Source of the DNA: Erythrobacter sp. AP23
Lineage (GTDB): Bacteria > Pseudomonadota > Alphaproteobacteria > Sphingomonadales > Sphingomonadaceae
Direction: 5' to 3'
NCBI RefSeq assembly: GCF_001542855.1
Contig: NZ_LNBY01000001.1
Coordinates: 496,001 to 560,000, forward strand
DNA: 64,000 bases
The position numbers and the translations under genes were made by a program. Below are positions 1 through 10,599 of the stretch, one piece after another (position 1 is the first letter of the stretch; every line of letters starts with the position of its first letter). The notes below the pieces were generated by a model. That model worked only from the letters and a program-made list of their open reading frames with translations. It was not told the origin of the DNA and searched no databases.

Positions 1-1
1 C

Positions 2-1813
2 AAGCAGGCCGAGCAACTGGGCGCGATAACCGAACGACGTTTCGCCGAACTGCGCGAGAACAGCGAGGCGTTTCGCGGCGATCTCGACAGTCGCGAAGTC
101 GAGGCGCTCGCCTCGATCCGGAACCGCTTCGAGAAGTTACGCAGCGAACTCGACGAGACCGAGACCCAAGCGGCTGCCGAACGTGAGACCGCGATGGATA
201 GCTTGCAGGAACGCCTTGCAACCCTTCGCAGGGAAACCGCCGAAGCCGCAGAGACAATCCGCGATGGCGAAGCGCACGCACTGACCGCCTGGGCCAGCCA
301 GGTGGATGCGATGCAGGAGCGGTTGCGTGAAGCCGTTGCCGAGGTCACGCGGATCGACGAAGCGGCGCTAGCTGCGGCCAATACCAAGCTCAAGGAGCTG
401 TTCGCCGAGGCGGAGACGGTGGACGCCCGCCTGGCCGAACGGAACCGCCTTTTTGCGGAAGAGACGGGTCGGCGACAGGCGGAGCTTTCAGAAGCCGAAG
501 ATGCGGCGCATTCCAGCATGAGAGACCGGCTTGCCGCGCTCGACGACGTAATCGCCGAGCGACGGGCCGCACAAGCGGAGCAGCTCTCGCTCATGGCGGC
601 AGAAGGTGAAGAGCTGGGCGAACGGATCGCCGCCTTGGGCACGACTTTCGATTCCGTTGCCGCTCAGGGTCGAATGGCCCGCGACGAACTGTCCGAAGGT
701 ATCGCTACTCTCGATGCCAAACTGGGGGAGAGCCGCGAGGCTCTGGAGGGAACGGATGCCGCTGTCTCCGCGCTAACCGACGCCAGCGTTCGATTGCTCG
801 AACTCATCCAGGCGAGTGCCAAGCACAGCCGGGACGAATTGCCGGTGGCGATGGAGGCGAGCGAGGCACGCCTCGCCGAAATCGAGCGGCGCGCAGAGGA
901 TGTGAAAAGCCTGCTCGACCAGGCAAAGGAAGCGGGCAAAGCGCTCACCGCGAGCATGGACGAAGCTGGCACCCGCAGCCGCGAGGCGATGGCCGAGGTC
1001 GACGAATTTCAGGCGCGTTTCGGCGAAACGGCAGGCGCCCAGGTAGACGGCATCGAACGTCTGCGCGCCAGCGTGGCTGCGCTGGGCGATGAAAGTGCCA
1101 CTGTTTCGGAGCGTACGCAGGGCGAATTGCGCGACGCGATTACCGCGCTCGAAACCAGTGCCCGCGAAGCGCTTGCCGCAATCGAGACCGAACAGGCCGA
1201 GCGGATCGCAGGGATTGCCGGCAAGGTCGGCGAACAGAGCGCAGAGGCGATCGACAAGGCCCTGCGCGACCATACACAGGAAGCGATCACAGCACTCGAT
1301 CGCGCGACCGAACGGTCGGCCGAGGCGGGCCGCGAGGTCATGCGCCAGCTGCGCGACCAACTGGCCAAGGTCAACGAACTTACCGGTAATCTGGAAAACC
1401 GCATTGCGCATGCGCGGGAGCGGGCTAGCGAGGAGGTCGACAACGATTTCTCGCGCCGCGTCGCATTGATAACCGAAAGCCTCAATTCGAACGCGATCGA
1501 CATCGCCAAGGCGCTTTCGACCGAGGTCACCGATACGGCCTGGGCGAGCTATCTTCGCGGCGATCGCGGTATCTTCACCCGCCGCGCAGTGCGCTTGATC
1601 GACAACACCGAGGCGCGCGAAATCGCCGAACTCTACGATGTCGATCCCGATTTCCGCGAGCATGTCAGCCGCTATATTCACGATTTCGAGTCCATGCTGC
1701 GCACCATGCTCTCGACGCGCGACGGAAATGCGGTCAGCGTCACACTGCTGAGCAGCGACATGGGGAAGCTGTACGTCGTGCTGGCGCAAGCACTCGAACG
1801 GCTGCGTCAATAG
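2..1813 (+). CDS. Large coiled-coil protein, C-terminal part (5' end outside window)
   Basis: The reading frame is open from base 2, so the gene starts before the window; the first ATG inside (194) is probably internal. Most of the protein is Ala/Glu/Arg-rich heptad-like sequence predicted to be a long coiled coil, with few aromatic residues and no obvious membrane segment in the visible part. The last ~120 residues are different: a compact, aromatic-containing region (around SYLRGDRGIF, EIAELYDVDP and SRYIHDFESM) that looks like a folded, conserved C-terminal domain. The product would suit a structural or scaffolding role, but I do not recognise a characterised family. It ends 4 bases from the convergent DUF1467 gene. 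Confidence 0.75.
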   Translation, partial: KQAEQLGAITERRFAELRENSEAFRGDLDSREVEALASIRNRFEKLRSELDETETQAAAERETAMDSLQERLATLRRETAEAAETIRDGEAHALTAWASQVDAMQERLREAVAEVTRIDEAALAAANTKLKELFAEAETVDARLAERNRLFAEETGRRQAELSEAEDAAHSSMRDRLAALDDVIAERRAAQAEQLSLMAAEGEELGERIAALGTTFDSVAAQGRMARDELSEGIATLDAKLGESREALEGTDAAVSALTDASVRLLELIQASAKHSRDELPVAMEASEARLAEIERRAEDVKSLLDQAKEAGKALTASMDEAGTRSREAMAEVDEFQARFGETAGAQVDGIERLRASVAALGDESATVSERTQGELRDAITALETSAREALAAIETEQAERIAGIAGKVGEQSAEAIDKALRDHTQEAITALDRATERSAEAGREVMRQLRDQLAKVNELTGNLENRIAHARERASEEVDNDFSRRVALITESLNSNAIDIAKALSTEVTDTAWASYLRGDRGIFTRRAVRLIDNTEAREIAELYDVDPDFREHVSRYIHDFESMLRTMLSTRDGNAVSVTLLSSDMGKLYVVLAQALERLRQ

Positions 1814-1817
1814 CGCG

Positions 1818-2087
1818 TCAGGCGTCGGGTCCCCACAGGATCAGGTGATCGACCGTGATCCAGCCATAGATGTAATTGAGCACATAGGCGGTGGTCACGA
1901 CGGCCGCCAGGATCACCGCGCGCAGTAGCAGCCTACCTGGTCGAAATTCGACCGGCGCGCTATCGGCCTGACCGGGCACTTTCTCGACGCCGGCTTCGTC
2001 ATGCGTGCGCACCCCGAACGGGAGCAGCAGAAAAGCGCTGAAGACGAAAAACAGGAAGTAGATCGCGAGAATACTGGTCCATTCCAT
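1818..2087 (-). CDS. DUF1467 family small membrane protein
   Basis: 89 residues with two hydrophobic segments (about residues 5-25 and 55-75) separated by a polar loop. The pattern, with PFGVRTHDE after the first helix, fits the DUF1467 family of alphaproteobacterial inner-membrane proteins of unknown function. It is the last gene of the leftward nuo-birA-coaX-rnj string, 11 bases after rnj, so it is probably co-transcribed. In other alphaproteobacteria this family also sits beside rnj; that is from general knowledge. No function can be assigned. Confidence 0.85.
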   Translation of the reverse strand: MEWTSILAIYFLFFVFSAFLLLPFGVRTHDEAGVEKVPGQADSAPVEFRPGRLLLRAVILAAVVTTAYVLNYIYGWITVDHLILWGPDA

Positions 2088-2098
2088 CGCTCTGGCTC

Positions 2099-3748
2099 CT
2101 AAAGATTGGGCAGGATCACCCGCACCTGCGGGCGCTTGCCCGACCAGCGCTGCGCGGCGCGGCGGGCGGCGAGACGCGCGGCCTCGTGGATGCTGGCTTC
2201 ATCGCGACGATCGCGTCCCCGTAGCTTGGCGATTGCCGCGCGGATGTCGCTGCTCGCCTCGGCGATGAAGTCCTCGTAATCCTCGTCCAGCGGGAGGCCG
2301 AGACTGTCGAGGCGCGGATTGAGATCGCCATCCAGCGCCACGATGACCACGCCTTCGCGCATGATCCGCCGCCGCATGGCGATCGCCTCGCCATCGGCAG
2401 GCACGATGATGTCCCCATCGAGCACGAGGCGCCCCGCCCGCACTTCGGCCACCTTGCCCGGTGCACCGGGTGCGAGCCGCACAAGATCGCCATTCTGCTG
2501 TACGACCTGATCGGGTATCCCGCTGGCCTTGCCCAGCCTGCCCTGCTCCTGCATATGCCGCATCTCGCCATGGACGGGCACGAGGATCTCGGGCCGCAGC
2601 CAGCCATAGAGCGCCTCGAGCTCGGGCCTGCCGGGATGTCCGGAAACGTGGATCATGCTCTGCCGGTCGGTGACCATGGTGATTCCGCGCGCGGCGAGCT
2701 TGTTCTGGACCGCGCCTATCGAAATCTCATTGCCCGGGATCTGGCGGCTCGAAAACAGCACGACATCTCCGCCGACCAGTTCGAGCGGATGGTTCTCGTC
2801 GGCAATACGCGCCAGCGCTGCCCGCGGTTCGCCCTGCCCGCCCGTGGCGAGGATCAGCAGCTCGCCGCGCGGCAGGCCCATGGCCGTGTCGAAATCCACC
2901 GGCTCAGGGAAGTCCTCCAGATAGCCATTGTCTTGCGAGACCTCGATAATCCGATCGAGCGACCGTCCTGCGACGCAGATCTGGCGGCCGGTTTCGCGCG
3001 CGACATCGCCAAGTGTCTGCAGCCGGGCGACATTGCTGGCAAAGGTCGTCACCAGCACGCGCTTGCCCTGATGTCGCTGGACTTCTTCGAGCAGGCCCTT
3101 GTGCACGGCACCTTCCGAGCCGCTCGGCGCGGGATTGAACACATTCGTGCTGTCGCAGACCAGCGCGAGCACGCCTTCGTCTCCGATCTCGGTCAATTCC
3201 TCTTCGGTGGTCGGCTCGCCGATGATCGGATCCTCGTCGAGCTTCCAGTCGCCGGTATGGAAGATCCGACCGTGCGGCGTGTCGATCAGCAGCGCATTGC
3301 CTTCGGCAATCGAGTGCGCGAGCGGGATATAGGTCACCTCGAACGGGCCGACCGCAAAGCTGCCGTGGTCGTCGGGGATCACATGCAGGTCGATCTGGTC
3401 TTCCAGCCCTGCCTCTTGCAGCTTGCGGCGGACCAGCTCGGCCGTGAACGGCGTTGCGTAGATCGGCACGTCCAGCTCGGCCGCGAAATAGGGGACCGCG
3501 CCGATATGGTCCTCATGCGCGTGCGTCAGCACGATCGCCTCGAGTGTGTCCGCGCGGTCCTCGATGAACTCGAGGTCGGCAAAGACGAGGTCGACGCCGG
3601 GATACTGGTCGCCCGAGAACGTCATCCCTAGATCGACCATCAGCCAGCGGCCCTGGCAACCGTAGAGGTTGACGTTCATGCCGATCTCGCCCGACCCGCC
3701 CAGCGCAAGGAAGAGCAGTTCGTCTTCGGGAGTGAAGTCCTTCTTCAA
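2099..3748 (-). CDS. rnj: Ribonuclease J
   Basis: Metallo-beta-lactamase/beta-CASP RNase, 549 residues, the usual length. The zinc motif HAHEDH is at residues 76-81 and the N-terminus carries the family signature GGSGEIGMN (about 17-25). The beta-CASP region and the HVSGHPGR motif follow, then a C-terminal domain. RNase J acts as 5'-3' exonuclease and endonuclease in rRNA maturation and mRNA decay in the cytoplasm. The start is a TTG whose last bases overlap the coaX stop (TTGA), which implies translational coupling. The preceding genes are coaX and birA; the following one is DUF1467. An RNase E gene at 33788 shows that this genome has both RNase types. Confidence 0.95.
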   Translation of the reverse strand: MKKDFTPEDELLFLALGGSGEIGMNVNLYGCQGRWLMVDLGMTFSGDQYPGVDLVFADLEFIEDRADTLEAIVLTHAHEDHIGAVPYFAAELDVPIYATPFTAELVRRKLQEAGLEDQIDLHVIPDDHGSFAVGPFEVTYIPLAHSIAEGNALLIDTPHGRIFHTGDWKLDEDPIIGEPTTEEELTEIGDEGVLALVCDSTNVFNPAPSGSEGAVHKGLLEEVQRHQGKRVLVTTFASNVARLQTLGDVARETGRQICVAGRSLDRIIEVSQDNGYLEDFPEPVDFDTAMGLPRGELLILATGGQGEPRAALARIADENHPLELVGGDVVLFSSRQIPGNEISIGAVQNKLAARGITMVTDRQSMIHVSGHPGRPELEALYGWLRPEILVPVHGEMRHMQEQGRLGKASGIPDQVVQQNGDLVRLAPGAPGKVAEVRAGRLVLDGDIIVPADGEAIAMRRRIMREGVVIVALDGDLNPRLDSLGLPLDEDYEDFIAEASSDIRAAIAKLRGRDRRDEASIHEAARLAARRAAQRWSGKRPQVRVILPNL

Positions 3749-4518
3749 GCTGCGCGCTCCGCAAGGATCGCAAGCCCTTCGAGCGTGAGGTCGGTATCGA
3801 CCGCGTCGAACAGCGCGGTGTGTTCATCGAACAGAATCGCCAGACCGCCCGTTGCCACGACCTTGGCCGGCCGGCCGATCTCGTCCTTCATCCGCGCGAT
3901 CAGGCCCTCGATCAGCGAGACATAGCCCCAGAACACACCGACCAGCATCTGGTCTTCGGTATTGCGTCCAATCACGCTGTCGCTTTCCGGCCGCTCGATC
4001 GCGATCCGCGGAAGTTTGGCGGTATTGCCGACCAGCGCATCGAGCGAAAGGTTGATACCAGGCGCGATGATCCCTCCCTTGTAGGCGCCGGTGAAATCGA
4101 CCGCATCGAACGTCGTGGCGGTGCCGAAGTCGACCACGATCAGATCACCTTCATACTTCGCATGCGCAGCAAGCGTGTTGAGCGCGCGGTCGGCGCCGAG
4201 CGAGCTGGGCTGCTCGATATCGAGTTCGAACCCCCATTCGGCCCTGCCCTGCCCCGCGATCAGCGGCGTAACGCCGAGATATTTTTCCGAAAGGACGGTG
4301 AGGTTGTGGATCGCCCGAGGCACGACCGAACCGATGATGACCTGGTCGATATCGGCACTGTCGAAGCCCTGGAATTCGGCCAGTTGCAACAGCCAGACGG
4401 CATATTCGTCGCCGGTTCGCCGCGGGTCGGTGGCAATCCGCCAGCGGGCCTTGATCTCGCGCCCTTCGAACAGGGCGAAGACGACATTGGTATTTCCGAC
4501 ATCGGCTGCGAGCAGCAT
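3745..4518 (-). CDS. coaX: Type III pantothenate kinase
   Basis: 257 residues, typical for CoaX. The ATP-binding motif DVGNTN is at residues 6-11, and the family motifs GADRALN and [10 protein letters not shown] are present in the middle. It phosphorylates pantothenate, the first step of coenzyme A synthesis, in the cytoplasm. The type III enzyme needs a monovalent cation and is not feedback-inhibited by CoA (family knowledge). The gene lies 3 bases after birA and overlaps the TTG start of rnj by 4 bases. Confidence 0.95.
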   Translation of the reverse strand: MLLAADVGNTNVVFALFEGREIKARWRIATDPRRTGDEYAVWLLQLAEFQGFDSADIDQVIIGSVVPRAIHNLTVLSEKYLGVTPLIAGQGRAEWGFELDIEQPSSLGADRALNTLAAHAKYEGDLIVVDFGTATTFDAVDFTGAYKGGIIAPGINLSLDALVGNTAKLPRIAIERPESDSVIGRNTEDQMLVGVFWGYVSLIEGLIARMKDEIGRPAKVVATGGLAILFDEHTALFDAVDTDLTLEGLAILAERAA

Positions 4519-4521
4519 GGC

Positions 4522-5244
4522 TCAGCTCTCCTCGTTCACGAGCATTACATCGCCCGCGTGGATGGCACGGGTGGAGCCGTCCGCCAAGCGCAGGGTCAAA
4601 GCACCATCGACGGTCAGGCCGGCAAAACCGCCCTGTATCCGGTCTTCTCCGGGAGGCTGCACGACCAGCGGTGTCCCCGGCGGATGCGCGACCGCAGTCC
4701 AGCGCCGCGTGAGCGGTTCGAGCCCGTAGGTGCGCCAGCGCTCGACTTCGAGATCGAAGGCGCTTGCCAGTGATTGCGCAAAGTGGTCCCGGTCCGGTGC
4801 TGGACCAAGCGCCGATAGCGCGATGGTCTTGCGATCGGGCAGTTCGGGCGCTGCGGCGAGATTCACCCCCATGCCGACGATGATCGTGTCGCGCTCGCGC
4901 TCGAGCAGTATGCCGGCCAGCTTGGCATCGCCGAGCATGAGATCGTTGGGCCATTTGAGGCGGAGTTGGCTGGGATCAGCGAGGATCTTCGAGACAGCCT
5001 CGTAGGCAGCCACTCCAGCAACAAGCGCGAGCGTAGCAGGGTTCGGATCGCGCGGGGCGATATGCACGACCGTCGAGCCCATGAAATTGCCGCTGCCGTC
5101 GGACCAATTACGCCCCTGGCGCCCCCGTCCTGCAACCTGACGGTCGGCGACGAGCCATTGCCCCTCGGGTACGGACTCGCCCGCGCGCAATTGCGCGGCG
5201 AGATCGGAATTGGTCGAACCGGTCTCGGTAACGAAGCGGATCAC
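4522..5244 (-). CDS. birA: Biotin--[acetyl-CoA-carboxylase] ligase
   Basis: Ligase-only BirA of 240 residues without the N-terminal helix-turn-helix of bifunctional BirA. The biotinyl-AMP loop GRGRQGR is at about residues 39-45 and KWPNDLML lies near residue 100. It attaches biotin to the carrier domain of biotin-dependent carboxylases. I chose the GTG at 5244, which overlaps the nuoN stop as GTGA and gives the family-like N-terminus IRFVTETGSTNSD. A longer frame to 5283 would add 13 basic residues inside nuoN. No transcriptional repressor role is expected because the DNA-binding domain is absent. Confidence 0.92.
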   Translation of the reverse strand: MIRFVTETGSTNSDLAAQLRAGESVPEGQWLVADRQVAGRGRQGRNWSDGSGNFMGSTVVHIAPRDPNPATLALVAGVAAYEAVSKILADPSQLRLKWPNDLMLGDAKLAGILLERERDTIIVGMGVNLAAAPELPDRKTIALSALGPAPDRDHFAQSLASAFDLEVERWRTYGLEPLTRRWTAVAHPPGTPLVVQPPGEDRIQGGFAGLTVDGALTLRLADGSTRAIHAGDVMLVNEES

Positions 5245-6704
5245 ATCGCCGCGACGAAAGAAGCGGCGGCCTGTGCGGTCCATTCACCCAACGGAATGGT
5301 CAGCAGGTACCCCAGCGGCGAGATGATCGCCACGCAGATCGCCAGCACCACCCAGTGGCTCATCGGGCTGGTCGCCTCGACTTCGCGGACCGGCTCGTCG
5401 AAGAACATCACCTTGATGAACTTGATGTAATAGAACGCGCCGATGACGCTGGCGGCGATACCGATTGCCGCCAGCGCGACGAGGTCGGCCTGCACCGCGG
5501 CCTGGAAAACAACGAACTTGCCCCAGAAGCCGAACAGCGGCGGAATCCCGGCGAGGCTGAACATCAGCGCCAGCAGCGACCAGGCCAACGCCGGGCGCCG
5601 GGTCGAAAGGCCCGAGATATCGGCGAAGGTTTCGAGGTTATTGCCTTCCGGATCGCGCAGCATCAGCAGCGCGGTAAAGCTGCCCACGACCATTGCCGCA
5701 TAGATCGCGAGATAGGTCATCACACCGGAAATGCCGGAGGGGGTCGCGGCAGCCAGGCCGATCAGGATGAAACCGACATTGTTGATCGAGGAGTAAGCGA
5801 GCAGGCGCTTGAGGTTCTGCTGCCCGATAGCGCCCAGCGCGCCGACCACGATCGAGGCTAGCGCGGCGAAGATCACGATCTGGCGCCAGCTGTCGACCTC
5901 GCCCGCAAAGGGATCCATCGCCATGCGGACCAGCATGCCCATCGCCGCGACCTTGGGGGCGCTGGCGAAAAAGGCGGTGACCGGCGTGGGCGCGCCTTCG
6001 TAGACGTCGGGGGTCCACATGTGGAACGGGACCGCGCTGACCTTGAAGGCGAGCCCGGCGAGCACGAAGACCACGCCGAACAGCGCGCCGGTCGCGAAAT
6101 CGGCAGCAAATGCCGCGCGGACGCCCTCGTAATTGGTCGTACCGGTGAAACCGTAGACGAGGCTCACGCCATAAAGAATGATGCCCGACGCGAGCGCCCC
6201 GAGGACGAAATATTTGAGGCCCGCCTCGGCCGATCGGTCATCGTTGCGCAGGAAACTGGCGAGCACATAGCTGGCAATGCTCGACATCTCGAGACCGATG
6301 TAGAGTGTCATCAGGTCGGTCGCCGAGACCATCATGCCCATGCCGACCGCGTTGAACAGCATCAGAACCGGATATTCGCCGCGATAGGCGCCGCGCTGCT
6401 CGAAGAAGCTCGGTGTGACCACCAGCACTGCGGCAGCGGCGAGGTAGATCAGGATCTTGGCGAAACTGCCGAAGGCACCCGCACGGTAGAGATCGCCGAA
6501 GGCCCGTCCGGCGACTTCCCCGGTCGCCTGCTCAAACAGCTGCGCGCTGAAAATGGCCGCGACGATCAGCGCCGTCACCGTGAGACTGGTGAGCATACGG
6601 GCGGATCGGGGGCCACCCCAGGCGGCGACCAGCAGGAAAACCAGGCCAGCCAGCGAAAGACCGATTTCGGCACCGGTCAGGTAGAGCGAGGTTGCGTAGG
6701 ACAT
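5241..6704 (-). CDS. nuoN: NADH-quinone oxidoreductase subunit N
   Basis: 487 residues with about 14 hydrophobic helices and the antiporter-like core of complex I membrane subunits. A Lys in the TFKVSAVPFHMW-type segment and the conserved glutamate region are present. NuoN is one of three proton-pumping antiporter-like subunits of the inner-membrane arm. It is the last nuo gene. It starts on the TGATG junction with nuoM and ends in the GTGA overlap with birA. Confidence 0.97.
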   Translation of the reverse strand: MSYATSLYLTGAEIGLSLAGLVFLLVAAWGGPRSARMLTSLTVTALIVAAIFSAQLFEQATGEVAGRAFGDLYRAGAFGSFAKILIYLAAAAVLVVTPSFFEQRGAYRGEYPVLMLFNAVGMGMMVSATDLMTLYIGLEMSSIASYVLASFLRNDDRSAEAGLKYFVLGALASGIILYGVSLVYGFTGTTNYEGVRAAFAADFATGALFGVVFVLAGLAFKVSAVPFHMWTPDVYEGAPTPVTAFFASAPKVAAMGMLVRMAMDPFAGEVDSWRQIVIFAALASIVVGALGAIGQQNLKRLLAYSSINNVGFILIGLAAATPSGISGVMTYLAIYAAMVVGSFTALLMLRDPEGNNLETFADISGLSTRRPALAWSLLALMFSLAGIPPLFGFWGKFVVFQAAVQADLVALAAIGIAASVIGAFYYIKFIKVMFFDEPVREVEATSPMSHWVVLAICVAIISPLGYLLTIPLGEWTAQAAASFVAAM

Positions 6705-8260
6705 CAGTGCGCTCCCTCCTCACCATGGGCTGAGCCATGCGTGGCCTCGACGAAATTGGCGTGCCGTTCGCGCGGGGTGCCGATCACGTTGTCGGCATCG
6801 AAATCGGGCGCGGCACGTGCGATGCGGGCCTCGAGTGCGGCAATGTCCTGACGCATGGGGGCAAGGAAGCTTTCCGGATAGACGCCCATCCACAGCACGG
6901 CGGCTGCGATCGGGGCGAGCATGGCCCATTCGCGGGCATTGAGGTCGAGCATGGCCGCTGCATCGGCGTTCTTCTGTTCGCCGAACGCCACGCGGCGGTA
7001 AAGATAGAGCATATAGGCGGCACCCAGGATGATGCCCGTGGTGCAGACCAGCGTCACCAGCGTCGAGACCTTGTAGATCCCGGCCAGCGCGAGGAATTCG
7101 CCGATGAAGTTGCTGGTGCCCGGCAGGCCGATGCTGGCCATGGTGAACAGCAGGAAGAACAGCGCATATTTCGGCATGTTGATCGACAGCCCGCCGTAGC
7201 GCGCGATCTCACGCGTATGCAGCCGGTCGTAGATCACGCCGACACACAGGAACAGCGCGCCCGAGACGAGGCCGTGGCCGAGCATGACCATCATCGCGCC
7301 TTCGATCCCCTGCACATTGAAGGCGAACAGGCCGACCGTCACGATAGCCATGTGGGCAACCGAGGAATAGGCGATCAGCTTCTTCATGTCGTTCTGCACC
7401 AGCGCGACGAGCGAGGTGTAGATCACCGCAACCATCGAGAGGATGTAGACCAGCCAGGCGAACTGTTCGGAAGCCTCGGGGAACATCGGCAGGCTGAAAC
7501 GGATGAAACCGTAGCCGCCCAGCTTGAGCAGCACACCCGCGAGGATGACCGAACCGGCGGTGGGCGCCTGAACGTGCGCGTCGGGCAGCCAGGTATGCAC
7601 CGGCCACATCGGCATCTTCACCGCGAAGCTGGCAAAGAAGGCCAGCCACAGCCAGGTTTGTGCCGCCGGGCTGAAATCGTAATTGAGCAGCGTCGGGATG
7701 TCGGTGGTGCCCGACTCGTTCACCATCCACATCATTGCGATCAGCATCAGCACCGAGCCGAGCAGCGTGTAGAGGAAGAATTTGTACGAAGCGTAGATGC
7801 GATTGTCGCCGCCCCACACGCCGATGATCAGATACATCGGGATCAGGCCTGCCTCGAAGAAGATGTAGAACAGGAACAGGTCTTGCGCGGCGAACACGCC
7901 GATCATCAGCACTTCCATGAGCAGGAAGGCGCTCATGTACTCGCCCACACGCTTGTCGATGGCTTCCCAACTGGCGAGGATGCAGATCGGCATCAGGAAG
8001 ACGCTGAGCATGATCAGCATCAGAGCGATACCGTCGATGCCCAGCGCATAGCTGAACCCGGCGAAAATCTCGGCCCGCTCGGTAAACTGCCATTGGGCGC
8101 CGCCGATGTCGTAGTTCATCCACAGCACGACCCCCAGCGCGAGGTCGATCAGCGTCGCGACCAGCGCGACCATGCGAGCCGACTGCGCGCCAAGAAACAG
8201 GCAGGCGATGGCGCCCGCCAGCGGAACGGCGAGCATCAGCGAAAGGATGGGGAATTCCAT
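6704..8260 (-). CDS. nuoM: NADH-quinone oxidoreductase subunit M
   Basis: 518 residues, polytopic (about 14 helices), with typical NuoM motifs such as the PMYLIIGVWGG segment and MPMWPVHTWLPDAHVQAP around residues 215-232. It is the middle antiporter-like proton-pumping subunit of complex I. The ATG overlaps the nuoL stop by one base (TGATG), so it is coupled to nuoL. The C-terminal 40 residues are polar and His-containing and should face the cytoplasm. Confidence 0.97.
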   Translation of the reverse strand: MEFPILSLMLAVPLAGAIACLFLGAQSARMVALVATLIDLALGVVLWMNYDIGGAQWQFTERAEIFAGFSYALGIDGIALMLIMLSVFLMPICILASWEAIDKRVGEYMSAFLLMEVLMIGVFAAQDLFLFYIFFEAGLIPMYLIIGVWGGDNRIYASYKFFLYTLLGSVLMLIAMMWMVNESGTTDIPTLLNYDFSPAAQTWLWLAFFASFAVKMPMWPVHTWLPDAHVQAPTAGSVILAGVLLKLGGYGFIRFSLPMFPEASEQFAWLVYILSMVAVIYTSLVALVQNDMKKLIAYSSVAHMAIVTVGLFAFNVQGIEGAMMVMLGHGLVSGALFLCVGVIYDRLHTREIARYGGLSINMPKYALFFLLFTMASIGLPGTSNFIGEFLALAGIYKVSTLVTLVCTTGIILGAAYMLYLYRRVAFGEQKNADAAAMLDLNAREWAMLAPIAAAVLWMGVYPESFLAPMRQDIAALEARIARAAPDFDADNVIGTPRERHANFVEATHGSAHGEEGAH

Positions 8261-10287
8261 CAGAAAAGTACCCAGGTGATCGCGGCGACGAGCCCGAGGA
8301 GCATCACCAGCGCATAGCTATAGAGATATCCGGTCTGGAACTTGCGCGCCCCGACCGAGCCCTTCTCGACCACCCAGGCGATGCCATTGGGTCCGAAACG
8401 GTCGATCATGCCGATATCGCCGAGTTTCCAGAACTGGCGTCCGAGCCAGAAGGCCGGCACCACGAAGAGATAGTGGTAGAGTTCGTCGAAATACCACTTG
8501 TTATAGAGAAAGCGATAGATCGGGCCGAGCTGTTCTGCGGTTTTACCGGGGATGCTGGTGTCCTTGACGTAGGCCAGCCAGGCGACGAACAGGCCGATCA
8601 ACATCACGATCAGCGCCGAATACTTAACCCAGTAAGGCACGGCGTGCATCGCGTCGATCAGCGGTGCGTTGTAGAAGATCGAGCTGCCCCAGAAGGCCGC
8701 GTCATCGAGGAATGTCGGCGCGAAGAGCTGCCCCGCGAATACCGCTCCGATAGATAGCAGCCCCAGCGGGATCAGCATCGTCAGCGGGCTTTCGTGCGGA
8801 TGATAGCCTGCAGTCCCTTCGTGGGGATGCACGTCCTCATGGGCGGCGTCGCCGTGTTCCTCGTCGGGCGTTTCGTGTTGGCCGTGGACCGCGTGCTGGA
8901 TATGCTCGCTGTCGGCCCAGCGGGGCTTGCCCCAGAAGGTCAGGAACATCAGGCGCCAGCTATAGAAGCTGGTCAGCAGGGCGGCGAAAACACCCATCCA
9001 GAAGGCGAACTGGCCGAGTTCCGTACCGCGGCCATAGGCCACTTCGATGATCGCATCCTTCGACCAGAAGCCTGCGAAACCAGCGCCCAGGTGGTAGATG
9101 CCCACACCGGTGATCGCGAGCGTACCGGCCATCATCGCCCAGAAGGTCAGCGGGATGTGCTTACGCAGATTGCCGTAATAGCGCATATCCTGCTCGTGGT
9201 GCATCGCGTGGATGACCGAGCCTGCACCGAGGAACAGCAGCGCCTTGAAGAAGGCATGCGTAAACAGGTGGAACATGGCTGCGCCGTATGCGCCGACGCC
9301 TGCAGCGAAGAACATGTAGCCGAGCTGCGAGCAGGTCGAATAGGCGATGACGCGCTTGATGTCCCACTGCGTCGTGCCGACAGTTGCGGCGAAGATACAG
9401 GTCGCGGCACCGATGAAGGTCACCATGGCGAGCGCGACGGGCGCGGTCTCGAACATCGGCGACAGGCGGCAGACCATGAATACGCCTGCGGTCACCATGG
9501 TCGCAGCGTGGATCAGTGCCGATACCGGTGTCGGGCCTTCCATCGCGTCGGGCAGCCAGGTGTGCAGGCCGAGCTGCGCCGATTTGCCCATCGCGCCGAT
9601 GAACAGCAGGATGCACAGCACGTCCATCGTGTAGACGGTGTAACCGAGGAAACCGATCGTCGCGCCGCTCATGCCGGGCGCGGCCGCCAGTATCTCGCTG
9701 ATCGAGACCGTGTCGAACACGAGGTAGGTGCCGAAAATGCCGAGCATGAAGCCGAGGTCGCCCACGCGGTTGACCACGAAGGCCTTGATCGCGGCGGCAT
9801 TGGCGCTGGGTTTCTTGAACCAGAAACCGATCAGCAAATAGCTGGCGAGGCCCACGCCTTCCCAACCGAAGAACATCTGGACGAGGTTGTCGGCGGTCAC
9901 CAGCATCAGCATGGCGAAGGTGAACAGCGAGAGGTAGGCGAAGAAGCGCGGCTGGTCCGGGTCTTCCTCCATATAGCCCCAGCTATAGAGGTGAACGAGC
10001 GCCGAGACGGTGTTGATCACCACCAGCATGACCGCGGTCAGCGTGTCGACGCGCAGCGCCCAGTCGAACGCCAGCGTGCCCGATTGCACCCAGGTCAACA
10101 CGGGCACGACCGAGGGTTCGGCAGTGCCGTTCACGAAGCTAAGGAAGATCGGCCAGCTCAGCGCCGCGCTGACGAACAACGCACCGGTGGTGATCGCCTT
10201 GGCGAAAACCGGCGGCGCGGCTTTGTTGGTCAGCCCCGCGACGATTGCCGCGACCAGCGGCAAGAAAACGATAACAAGAATTTCCAC
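8260..10287 (-). CDS. nuoL: NADH-quinone oxidoreductase subunit L
   Basis: 675 residues with about 16 helices; contains the core [21 protein letters not shown] motif region. It is the distal proton-pumping subunit carrying the long lateral helix at its C-terminal half. The start is GTG, 6 bases after the nuoK stop, with a G-rich ribosome-binding site overlapping that stop. A His- and acid-rich loop of about 40 residues (roughly 459-499) is inserted between the core and the C-terminal part. Confidence 0.97.
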   Translation of the reverse strand: MEILVIVFLPLVAAIVAGLTNKAAPPVFAKAITTGALFVSAALSWPIFLSFVNGTAEPSVVPVLTWVQSGTLAFDWALRVDTLTAVMLVVINTVSALVHLYSWGYMEEDPDQPRFFAYLSLFTFAMLMLVTADNLVQMFFGWEGVGLASYLLIGFWFKKPSANAAAIKAFVVNRVGDLGFMLGIFGTYLVFDTVSISEILAAAPGMSGATIGFLGYTVYTMDVLCILLFIGAMGKSAQLGLHTWLPDAMEGPTPVSALIHAATMVTAGVFMVCRLSPMFETAPVALAMVTFIGAATCIFAATVGTTQWDIKRVIAYSTCSQLGYMFFAAGVGAYGAAMFHLFTHAFFKALLFLGAGSVIHAMHHEQDMRYYGNLRKHIPLTFWAMMAGTLAITGVGIYHLGAGFAGFWSKDAIIEVAYGRGTELGQFAFWMGVFAALLTSFYSWRLMFLTFWGKPRWADSEHIQHAVHGQHETPDEEHGDAAHEDVHPHEGTAGYHPHESPLTMLIPLGLLSIGAVFAGQLFAPTFLDDAAFWGSSIFYNAPLIDAMHAVPYWVKYSALIVMLIGLFVAWLAYVKDTSIPGKTAEQLGPIYRFLYNKWYFDELYHYLFVVPAFWLGRQFWKLGDIGMIDRFGPNGIAWVVEKGSVGARKFQTGYLYSYALVMLLGLVAAITWVLF

Positions 10288-10293
10288 CGTGGC

Positions 10294-10599
10294 TTACCCC
10301 TTCAGCCGGTCGACATCGTCCACCGCGATCGTGCCGCGGCCACGGAAATAGATCACGAGAATTGCCAGCCCGACGGCGGCTTCGGCCGCAGCGACGGTCA
10401 GGACGAACATTGCGAAGACCTGCCCCACGAGGTCGCCGAGAAAGGCGCTGAAGGCCACCAGCTGGAGGTTCACGCTCAACAGGATCAGTTCGATCGCCAT
10501 CAGGATGACGATGATGTTCTTCCGGTTGAGGAAGATACCGAGCACGCCGAGCACGAAGAGGATCGCGCTGACGACGATATAGTGTTCGATGCCGATCAC
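10294..10599 (-). CDS. nuoK: NADH-quinone oxidoreductase subunit K
   Basis: 101 residues, three transmembrane helices, with the conserved membrane glutamates in [11 protein letters not shown] and [12 protein letters not shown]. This is the normal size for NuoK. The start is a GTG that overlaps the nuoJ stop as GTGA (10596-10599); a longer open frame upstream in this phase lies inside nuoJ and is not coding. It is part of the proton channel of the complex I membrane arm. Confidence 0.97.
   Translation of the reverse strand: MIGIEHYIVVSAILFVLGVLGIFLNRKNIIVILMAIELILLSVNLQLVAFSAFLGDLVGQVFAMFVLTVAAAEAAVGLAILVIYFRGRGTIAVDDVDRLKG

Noticed and set aside
773..1810. A 345-codon minus-strand frame opposite the coiled-coil gene
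   Set aside because: It is the complement of repetitive heptad coding sequence; no start signal or domain is seen.
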